Assembly (NCBI GenBank): GCA_030016465.1
Contig: JASEJL010000061.1
Coordinates: 1 to 5,040 of the forward strand
Source: Patescibacteria group bacterium
GTDB lineage: Bacteria > Patescibacteriota > Minisyncoccia > Minisyncoccales > DG-74-1
DNA: 5,040 bases
Reading direction: 5' to 3'
Position numbers and translations under genes: made by a program. Shown here piece after piece: positions 1-3,721 of the stretch. The notes beneath the pieces were generated by a model. The model saw nothing but the letters and a program-made list of their open reading frames with translations, made no database searches and had not been told where the DNA came from. Every line of letters starts with the position of its first letter. Position 1 is the first letter of the stretch.

Positions 1-30
1 CTAAAAATAACTCTTTCGTCTGGTAAAAAG

Positions 31-56
31 CATCGCCTAATCACAGAATTACGATG
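31..56 (-). terminator. Hairpin followed by T5, attenuator-like
   Basis: CATCG (31-35) pairs with CGATG (52-56), and TAAT (38-41) with ATTA (48-51), leaving a CC bulge and a six-base loop. On the minus strand the stem is followed by C and five T (29-25). It begins only about ten bases downstream of the possible promoter at 67-95, so it would fold at the extreme 5' end of that transcript and might end it early. The stem is short and AU-containing, so termination is uncertain. Confidence 0.3.
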
Positions 57-66
57 TCCTTCATCC

Positions 67-95
67 AGTTTATATCGCACGAAAACGATTGTCAA
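67..95 (-). promoter_or_regulatory. Sigma70-type promoter candidate
   Basis: On the minus strand a perfect -35 hexamer TTGACA (95-90) is followed after exactly 17 bases by TAAACT (72-67), which matches 4 of 6 positions of TATAAT. An overlapping TATAAA (74-69) would give a 15-base spacer. The promoter would drive a gene beyond the left edge. If real, it favours a bacterial host. Confidence 0.42.
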
Positions 96-134
96 GAGGA
101 AAATTAGTAATTGCTGATAAATTTCTCAAGCTCT

Positions 135-164
135 CTAAAATAAAAAAGAGGGAAAAACCAACAT
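135..164 (-). CDS. Possible nine-residue leader peptide
   Basis: An ATG at 164 follows AGAGGTGATA, which closely resembles the extended Shine-Dalgarno sequence. The ORF is only nine codons (MLVFPSFLF) and ends in TAG at 135-137. It stands near the start of the leftmost cassette, about 50 bases after the predicted cassette cut. It could be a leader peptide, a decayed gene start or chance. The ribosome-binding site is its only support. Confidence 0.2.
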   Translation of the reverse strand: MLVFPSFLF

Positions 165-177
165 TATCACCTCTTTT
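144..177. terminator. Hairpin with flanking T-runs, overlapping a ribosome-binding site
   Basis: AAAAGAGG (144-151) and CCTCTTTT (170-177) form a perfect eight-base-pair stem with an 18-base loop. T-runs follow on both strands: plus 181-186, and minus 143-142 continuing into TATTTT. It could act as a weak bidirectional terminator. On the minus strand the stem also hides the GAGG of the micro-ORF at 135-164, so it could instead gate translation. The stem is half A-T pairs, so neither role is certain. Confidence 0.3.
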
Positions 178-211
178 AAATTTTTTCCAAATTACCGCGG
201 AGCCCGATTTC

Positions 212-292
212 ACTTAACGTTTTGCGGATAGAAGAAGTTGCCAAAGGCAATTTGGGCGAAGCGTAGGAGAGACAGATATGCGTCTGTTATCT
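212..292 (-). repeat. attC: attC-like recombination site after the radical SAM gene
   Basis: In gene orientation the site ends in a perfect R' box GTTAAGT (218-212), matching GTTRRRY. Its opposite box is AGATAAC (292-286), a weak match to RYYYAAC. The half near R' is nearly identical to the sites at 2035 and 3299, including the small hairpin TTGCC-AAA-GGCAA. The other half has diverged, so the 11-bp stem of the sister sites is largely lost and a local AGAC/GTCT hairpin appears. The 81 bp length is within the attC range. It marks the 3' end of the two-gene repair cassette. Confidence 0.58.
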
Positions 293-310
293 GACCCGAA
301 CGAAGTGAGG

Positions 311-380
311 GCGAGGAGCGAAGCGACGAAGCGTTCTACCCCGAAGCGAGGAGCGAAGCGACGAAGCGTTCCACCCCGAA
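311..380. repeat. Tandem duplication of a 35-bp unit
   Basis: Positions 311-345 and 346-380 are direct, abutting copies of a 35-bp unit rich in GCGAAGCG and ending in CCCCGAA. They differ at one base (T337 versus C372). The repeat lies between the stop of the radical SAM gene and the attC-like site, so it lengthens that cassette's 3' untranslated part without touching a gene. A partial, more diverged version may precede it at about 294-310. High identity suggests a recent slippage or unequal exchange. Confidence 0.9.
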
Positions 381-387
381 GCCACTA

Positions 388-1275
388 TTAAATAATTCTA
401 TTTTTAATTCCATATCTCTCGCACAACTTCTTTGATTTCTCTTCGAGTTCTTTTTGATATTCTTTTGTCGGCTGAAAGAAAATCCTGAACAAACTTTTAT
501 ATTTTGGCACGAGTTCTGAATAATGTCTCTCTAAGAATTTATAATAAAGCGTTTTGCAATCCGCAGGTTTATTGCCGAATAAAGTTAAAGCACCCACTAA
601 AACAAAATTTGCCCTATATTCCTTTGCGATTTTTATCGCTTCATTAAGTTGCTCATCAGTATCAGATAAAAATGGCAATACTGGGATATTATCAATTCCA
701 ACCAAAAAGCCTTCCTTCTTGCACTTCCTCATTGTTTTTAATCTCTCAATTGGTGCTGGTGCCCCAGGTTCAAGAATTTTAGCTAATTTTTCATCCAGAG
801 TTGAAATGGAAAAGGAAATAATTGCTCCATGTTTCAGTTTGGACTTTAAATCATCAGGCAAAGTTGCATTCTTATCAATCTCTTTCAATAAATCCAAATC
901 TCTTAAAACAAGTTTTGATTTTGTTAAAACATGAACAGGAAATTTATATCTCAAAATTATCTCGAGCAATTTTCTTGTCAGTTTTAGTTTTTCTTCAATT
1001 GGCATGTAGGGTTCCGTTGAAGAAGACAAGGCAATAATTCCGTATTCTCCTTTCTTTGCTCTTCTTTTTAGTTGCTTTTCCAAAAGTTCAGGAGCATTTA
1101 CCTTTACTGACAAAGTTTTTGCCATATTTTCCCCGTATTTACTTCCCCTGATATAACAGTAAATGCAATTGAAAGAACAACCAGAATAAGGATTTACAGA
1201 ATAGTCATCCAAAAACCAATCATCCCTTTTCTTATGTTTGTTTAAAATCGATTTTGCTTGAATTTTATTTACCAT
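388..1275 (-). CDS. Radical SAM protein, SPL-like (Rv2578c-type) family
   Basis: The 295-residue protein has NPYSGC followed by the CxxxCxxC motif of the radical SAM superfamily near its N-terminus (Cys33, Cys37, Cys40), which binds the [4Fe-4S] cluster that cleaves S-adenosylmethionine. The next block, SSSTEPYMPIEEKLKLTRK, the LTKS strand and the IDNIPVLPFLSD segment match the spore-photoproduct-lyase-like proteins annotated as SPL or Rv2578c family. True SplB repairs UV photoproducts in spores; for this shorter family the substrate is unknown, so DNA repair is an inference. The start is the ATG at 1275, because GGTGG at 1285-1281 stands five bases upstream. An in-frame TTG at 1287 would add four residues and overlap the upstream gene. 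The AlkD-like gene ends one base before this ATG, so the two are probably translated in a coupled way. It is the last gene of its cassette. Confidence 0.88.
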   Translation of the reverse strand: MVNKIQAKSILNKHKKRDDWFLDDYSVNPYSGCSFNCIYCYIRGSKYGENMAKTLSVKVNAPELLEKQLKRRAKKGEYGIIALSSSTEPYMPIEEKLKLTRKLLEIILRYKFPVHVLTKSKLVLRDLDLLKEIDKNATLPDDLKSKLKHGAIISFSISTLDEKLAKILEPGAPAPIERLKTMRKCKKEGFLVGIDNIPVLPFLSDTDEQLNEAIKIAKEYRANFVLVGALTLFGNKPADCKTLYYKFLERHYSELVPKYKSLFRIFFQPTKEYQKELEEKSKKLCERYGIKNRII

Positions 1276-1276
1276 T

Positions 1277-1972
1277 TTAACCACCAATTAGAACTTTTAA
1301 TTTTTCTTGCTTTTCTTTAGATAACTTTTTCATTCCCTCTTTAATCATCAATCTCGTATTTTTATCCTCTATTTTAGTATGTCTTGACAGGAAATTGAAA
1401 ACGGAGTTTGGATCCTTCTTCGTAACTTCTCTCATGACATTGTCCAAAAGTTCAAGGCAAATCTTTGATTCTGTCTTTTTTGCTCTTATATAAGGAGGAA
1501 TTGTTGCTACCGCCAATCTTCTTACCCATTTGTTTTCAGATTTTATCCATTCATGCATCAAAGAAAACATCTCCTTTTGATTTTGAACTGCTAAATTTAC
1601 AATAACTCTCAAAGCCATTAGGTCGCATATCTCCCAATTTGAAATATCATTCAAAACGCTTAAAACAAACTGTTTTGAATTTTCATAGTCCTTCTTACTT
1701 ATGTTTCCCAAAGCACTTATTACAATTAATCTTTTATCTCTTTCGTCTTCTTTCCACAATTCCATTAACCTTTCAAACTTCCAGTCCTCTTTGATTAGTA
1801 ATCTGCCTAGTTCTTGTCCAATTGAATTAAGCAATGGCGTTTTGGTAAAGCTCAGTTTTTCTGTTTTCTCTTTCTCAAGTTCTTTCGAAATTAAAAATAG
1901 GGCTGATTTAATATCTCCTTTTTTCAATTCCTCGTAAATCAATTTTGCCAGTTCTTTTTTATCCTTCATCAT
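1277..1972 (-). CDS. AlkD-like HEAT-repeat protein (putative DNA glycosylase)
   Basis: The 231-residue, all-helical, Lys/Glu-rich protein resembles the AlkD family of HEAT-like DNA glycosylases, which remove alkylated purines without flipping the base; Bacillus cereus AlkD is of similar length. Aligning by eye, NWEICD (112-117) falls on the WWDSVD motif and keeps the catalytic-type Asp (Asp117) and one Trp (Trp113). EWIKSENKWVRR (141-152) falls on KWIASDNIWLQR with its Arg (Arg152). NVMRE (178-182) falls on WVLRE, so the second aromatic of the AlkD active site appears to be Asn178. Activity may therefore be altered, or the protein may only bind DNA. Two adjacent ATG codons (1972 and 1969) are equally good and no clear ribosome-binding site is seen. 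The stop lies one base before the radical SAM start, which suggests a repair operon. The call rests on motif resemblance. Confidence 0.72.
   Translation of the reverse strand: MMKDKKELAKLIYEELKKGDIKSALFLISKELEKEKTEKLSFTKTPLLNSIGQELGRLLIKEDWKFERLMELWKEDERDKRLIVISALGNISKKDYENSKQFVLSVLNDISNWEICDLMALRVIVNLAVQNQKEMFSLMHEWIKSENKWVRRLAVATIPPYIRAKKTESKICLELLDNVMREVTKKDPNSVFNFLSRHTKIEDKNTRLMIKEGMKKLSKEKQEKLKVLIGG
1281..1285 (-). promoter_or_regulatory. Ribosome-binding site deciding the radical SAM start
   Basis: GGTGG lies inside the last codons of the AlkD-like gene, five bases before the ATG at 1275. It supports that ATG over the TTG at 1287 and GTG at 1284, and implies translation coupled to the upstream gene. 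Confidence 0.55.
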
Positions 1973-1992
1973 AACACTATTAAGATAGATTC

Positions 1993-2002
1993 TTTATAAA
2001 AT
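1993..2002 (-). promoter_or_regulatory. TATA-like element before the AlkD-like gene
   Basis: ATTTTATAAA on the minus strand stands about 20 bases before the first ATG. It could be a -10 element without a recognisable -35, or an archaeal TATA box giving an almost leaderless transcript. It sits within the cassette, after the attC-like site, so the two-gene unit may carry its own promoter. Confidence 0.28.
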
Positions 2003-2021
2003 CTCTTTTTCCAGCGGTGAA

Positions 2022-2030
2022 GGGGCGGAA
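2022..2030. repeat. Cassette-start arm of an inverted repeat
   Basis: GGGGCGGAA (plus strand) near the start of the two-gene cassette is complementary at 8 of 9 positions to TTCCACCCC (369-377) near the end of the same cassette. The second copy of the 35-bp duplication has TTCTACCCC at 334-342, matching at 7 of 9. This pairing within one cassette parallels the stronger one in the neighbouring cassette. Confidence 0.45.
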
Positions 2031-2034
2031 TTGC

Positions 2035-2114
2035 GTATAACGTTTCGTGGATAAAAGAAGTTGCTGAAGGCAATTTTGGCGAAGCGTAGCGAAGCCTTTT
2101 ATCCGCTGTTAAGT
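2035..2114 (-). repeat. attC: attC-like recombination site after the BtrH-like gene
   Basis: In gene orientation the site runs from a perfect R'' box ACTTAAC (2114-2108) to GTTATAC (2041-2035), which departs from GTTRRRY at the fifth position. Between them GGATAAAAG (2049-2057) pairs with CTTTTATCC (2096-2104), extended by one wobble and one G-C pair. The apex has TTGC-TGAA-GGCAA and GCGAAGC hairpins. The arms are unequal, with four to five more unpaired bases on the R' side. Length is 80 bp. It is closely similar to the sites at 3299 and 212, as in arrays with one dominant attC family. A role as transcription terminator is also possible. Confidence 0.64.
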
Positions 2115-2130
2115 GACCCCGTTAGAGCAA

Positions 2131-2145
2131 GGTTGCGAAGCAACC
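2131..2145. repeat. Small perfect hairpin next to the attC-like site
   Basis: GGTTGC (2131-2136) and GCAACC (2140-2145) pair around a GAA loop (TTC on the minus strand). It lies between the stop of the BtrH-like gene and the attC-like site, so it may stabilise the 3' end of that mRNA. No T-run follows on the minus strand, so it is not a classical intrinsic terminator. Confidence 0.45.
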
Positions 2146-2151
2146 GCAGAG

Positions 2152-2164
2152 TTCCGAACCCCGC
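2152..2164. repeat. Cassette-end arm of a 13-bp perfect inverted repeat
   Basis: TTCCGAACCCCGC here is the exact reverse complement of 3282-3294. The two arms bracket the BtrH-like gene just inside the predicted cassette ends, about 1.1 kb apart. If the cassette were a circle, they would flank its attC site and lengthen the palindrome. Confidence 0.85.
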
Positions 2165-2173
2165 ACAATTTAA

Positions 2174-3241
2174 TTATTGAATGCTTGTCGAAAGGCAATT
2201 AAATGCCTCCTCTTCTATATCTGCAATTTTTTTAAACTTCTCGCTGGCTCTTCTTATTTTTTCTTCTATATCTTGGTCTTTTTCAGCATTTTTAAACAAT
2301 AGACCAACTTCTGAAAATATTTTGCCCGATTCATATATCTTCTCTGATATTTTTGCTAATTCTTTATTCTCGGTAATTTTTGCTGATTCTTCTAAAAATC
2401 GTGAATACATATACCTAAAGCATCCTCCTCCGGTGCCCCCAATTTCAATAGAAATATACAGGTTGAACAAATTCATTCTCAACTCTTTATCCTTAAAGAT
2501 ATTTGGCCATTTCAATAATTCTTTTGCAGTATGCCGCATTCCTTTAATCCCGATGTTTTTAATGGGCGGATTAAGCTGTGACTCAATCGTTTGTTTGATT
2601 GCCGAGTAGATATCTTCAGGTTTAGGATTATGATAATTTTTGAAGTCAAATTCCAGATATGTGTTTTTAGGAGGAAACGGTTTATATGTTGAACTTCTTG
2701 CTTTACTTAATTGCTCTAATGAAATTGTATAGTAAAATCCTTTTTTTAAGCCACTTGCTTTTTGGTCTATATCAGAAGCTAAAACAGTATCCTCACCATT
2801 AAAACCACAGATAACAAAAGTATGTCCTCCAAAATGGTAATCTTTTGGCAAATCGAACCAAGGAAGAAAACCCATATCCCCATAAACCATGACAGGTTCT
2901 TTTTTTGAAAGTTTTTCTAAAAGAAGCATCTCCGCCTTTTTTATACTTGAAGTAGATTTTGCTTTGATTTTAACACCAGTCCTTTTCCCAATATCATTGA
3001 AAAATTCTTTGATATTCCCCCTTCCGCCAATAAAAACATAAATGCTTGATCCCATTTTCATTTTCCAATATATAAACCCCATTCCTGCTCCAAGACCCAA
3101 CAACATATCCTCTGAAAGGGGATGTTTATAGTAATGGAATATTTTTGCTAAGGAATTGGTTTGGCAATGATATCCATCCAAGGCAGGGCAATTATCAAAT
3201 GGTGTAATTTCTTTACTATTTTTCATGTTTTCTGTCTCCAT
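2174..3241 (-). CDS. BtrH N-terminal domain / DUF4872 protein
   Basis: The protein of up to 355 residues has two parts. Residues about 15-190 resemble the BtrH N-terminal domain, a papain-like fold. GYHCQTNS supplies the likely nucleophile Cys26, FGGHTFVICG the His140, and LASDID an Asp (Asp157). Residues about 205-350 resemble DUF4872, with its signature GTGGGCFRYMYSRFLEES at 269-286 followed by helices. In butirosin biosynthesis BtrH moves an acyl side chain from a carrier protein to an aminoglycoside amine. Other members are uncharacterised, and amide formation or hydrolysis here is an inference. No carrier protein or antibiotic pathway is nearby. The outer ATG is given; an ATG at 3226 (residue 6) has GGAG nine bases upstream and is at least as likely. 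There is no signal peptide or membrane helix, so it is probably cytoplasmic. It is the sole gene of its cassette. Confidence 0.82.
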   Translation of the reverse strand: METENMKNSKEITPFDNCPALDGYHCQTNSLAKIFHYYKHPLSEDMLLGLGAGMGFIYWKMKMGSSIYVFIGGRGNIKEFFNDIGKRTGVKIKAKSTSSIKKAEMLLLEKLSKKEPVMVYGDMGFLPWFDLPKDYHFGGHTFVICGFNGEDTVLASDIDQKASGLKKGFYYTISLEQLSKARSSTYKPFPPKNTYLEFDFKNYHNPKPEDIYSAIKQTIESQLNPPIKNIGIKGMRHTAKELLKWPNIFKDKELRMNLFNLYISIEIGGTGGGCFRYMYSRFLEESAKITENKELAKISEKIYESGKIFSEVGLLFKNAEKDQDIEEKIRRASEKFKKIADIEEEAFNCLSTSIQ

Positions 3242-3248
3242 ATTTATA
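3241..3248 (-). promoter_or_regulatory. TATA-like element before the BtrH-like gene
   Basis: TATAAATA on the minus strand overlaps the first base of the outer ATG (3241). If it is a -10 or TATA box, transcription would start downstream of that ATG, which would make the ATG at 3226, preceded by GGAG at 3239-3236, the real start. No good -35 hexamer is visible. Confidence 0.3.
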
Positions 3249-3281
3249 CATCTTTCGTCATCTTAGATTTTTTCCTTTTTA

Positions 3282-3294
3282 GCGGGGTTCGGAA
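3282..3294. repeat. Cassette-start arm of a 13-bp perfect inverted repeat
   Basis: GCGGGGTTCGGAA is the exact reverse complement of 2152-2164, near the other end of the same cassette. It does not match the end of the neighbouring cassette (3369-3390) that it now abuts, so the pairing belongs to the cassette and not to the junction. Confidence 0.85.
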
Positions 3295-3298
3295 TTTC

Positions 3299-3368
3299 AT
3301 ATAATGTTTTGCGGATAAAAGAAGTTGCCAAAGGCAATTTGGGCGAAGCCTTTTATCCGCTGTTAGAC
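3299..3368 (-). repeat. attC: attC-like recombination site after the small membrane protein gene
   Basis: This is the most regular palindrome of the set. GCGGATAAAAG (3311-3321) pairs perfectly with CTTTTATCCGC (3350-3360), and two apical hairpins, TTGCC-AAA-GGCAA (3325-3337) and GGC-GAA-GCC (3342-3350), fill the inside. The R'' box GTCTAAC (3368-3362) is a perfect match. The R' side reads ATTATAT (3305-3299): the G at which integron integrase would cut before TT is replaced by A. A single C-to-T change on the plus strand at 3305 explains this. Length is 70 bp. It separates the membrane protein cassette from the BtrH-like cassette and may no longer recombine well. Confidence 0.64.
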
Positions 3369-3384
3369 GATAGTGCATGCAAAA

Positions 3385-3582
3385 TCAACTTTTCAATTTT
3401 GTTGCAATAAAAGCTACTACCCAACAAATTCCTCCGAGTAAAAACCAAAGCCCGAAAATAAGTAAGTTAGATATTGGTTGGGGATAATGGAGCCAGATAG
3501 CTATGCTTAGGCATATCAATCCAAAAAAGATAAAGCTATGACTTATCACCCATTCTTTTTTAGAGAGTATCTTTAATCTCAT
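3385..3582 (-). CDS. Small two-helix membrane protein
   Basis: The 65-residue product has two hydrophobic stretches, about residues 14-31 and 38-60, joined by a short HYPQP turn. The N-terminus (RLKILSKKE) and C-terminus (TKLKS) are basic, which suggests both face the cytoplasm. The second helix contains a glycine pair (LLGG) and a Trp/Cys cluster. No family is recognised. The start is well supported, with GAGGG at 3594-3590 seven bases before the ATG. It fills most of a 349-bp cassette, a typical size for integron cassettes, where small membrane proteins and toxin-like ORFs are common. Function is unknown; a toxin, holin-like or regulatory role would be guesswork. Confidence 0.68.
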   Translation of the reverse strand: MRLKILSKKEWVISHSFIFFGLICLSIAIWLHYPQPISNLLIFGLWFLLGGICWVVAFIATKLKS

Positions 3583-3589
3583 GACATTT

Positions 3590-3594
3590 CCCTC
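3590..3594 (-). promoter_or_regulatory. Ribosome-binding site of the small membrane protein
   Basis: GAGGG (minus strand, within GAGAGGG) stands seven bases before the ATG at 3582. It is the clearest Shine-Dalgarno sequence of the intact genes and is good evidence that this short ORF is translated. Confidence 0.6.
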
Positions 3595-3647
3595 TCTTGT
3601 TTAAAGTTTTTAAATTCTGTTGGGAGATGAATTGCATAATGCATTTC

Positions 3648-3721
3648 GCCTAACGTCTTGCAGACAAACGAAGCCACCCATAGGGTGGTTTGGACAGAGC
3701 GAAGCGGAGAGTTCGTTCATG
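3648..3721 (-). repeat. attC: Divergent attC-like site after the CrtI-like gene
   Basis: In gene orientation the site ends in ACGTTAGGCG, with a perfect R' box GTTAGGC (3654-3648) of the commonest integron type. The apex is a strong hairpin CCACCC-ATA-GGGTGG (about 3673-3687). The R'' side is poor (CATGAAC, 3721-3715) and overlaps the TGA stop of the CrtI-like gene. The layout matches the sister sites (TAACGTnTTGC, then GAAG, hairpin, TTTGG, GCGAAGCG), but the apical sequence and outer arm differ, as expected for a cassette of separate origin. Length is 74 bp. Just beyond it, 3630-3643 holds GAATTGCATAATGC, which resembles a second decayed R' region. Confidence 0.55.

Larger units (their letters stand above)
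1..211. other. Gene-poor stretch, start of a partial cassette
   Basis: No convincing gene is present here. Read on the minus strand from the cut in the 212-292 site, this is the beginning of the next cassette, whose main gene may lie beyond the left edge. It holds a micro-ORF with a strong ribosome-binding site, a hairpin around that site, a promoter-like sequence at 67-95 and a second hairpin followed by five T. In the plus direction the frame through 41-214 is open with reasonable-looking codon use, but it has a stop at 38-40 and runs into the palindrome, so it is not called. Confidence 0.4.
218..3653 (-). mobile_element. Integron-like gene-cassette array (three complete cassettes)
   Basis: Four attC-like palindromes punctuate a row of unrelated genes that all read leftwards. 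Cutting each site between the first G (or A) and the TT of its R' box gives complete cassettes at 3305-3653 (349 bp, two-helix membrane protein), 2041-3304 (1264 bp, BtrH-like) and 218-2040 (1823 bp, AlkD-like plus radical SAM). The CrtI-like gene belongs to a partial cassette on the right, and 1-217 is the start of another on the left. The palindromes share a core while the genes do not, as in large chromosomal cassette arrays. No integrase or attI is seen. Since genes read away from attI in known integrons, the platform would be right of 5040, or absent. The alternative is a family of MITE-like or REP-like intergenic palindromes that happens to sit between genes. The layout is seen directly; the integron identity is inferred. 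Confidence 0.66.

Noticed and set aside
41..214. Plus-strand open frame with plausible codon use (QNYDVLHPVYIARKRL...) reaching a stop at 212-214
   Set aside because: It has no start, an in-frame TAA at 38-40 and more stops further left, it ends inside the attC-like palindrome, and it overlaps the opposite-strand promoter candidate. It could be a decayed gene tail, but no family was recognised.
311..380. Iteron or replication origin
   Set aside because: There are only two copies of a 35-bp unit, with no AT-rich unwinding region beside them and no replication gene.
554..1037. Plus-strand open frames of 126 and 71 codons
   Set aside because: They lie wholly inside the radical SAM gene on the other strand; their Ser/Leu/Phe-rich translations are typical antisense shadows.
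1701..1937. Plus-strand open frame of 78 codons
   Set aside because: It is antisense to the AlkD-like gene and Ser-rich, with no ribosome-binding site.
2035..2114. Insertion sequence or MITE ends
   Set aside because: No transposase and no flanking target duplications were found, and the elements stand only at gene 3' ends in one orientation. A MITE family remains the main alternative to attC but fits less well.
2181..2609. Plus-strand open frame of 142 codons
   Set aside because: It is antisense to the DUF4872 part of the BtrH-like gene, which has clear family motifs on the minus strand.
212..3721. CRISPR array
   Set aside because: The repeats are 0.3-1.8 kb apart, are imperfect palindromes with genes between them, and differ in their arms; there are no spacer-sized units.
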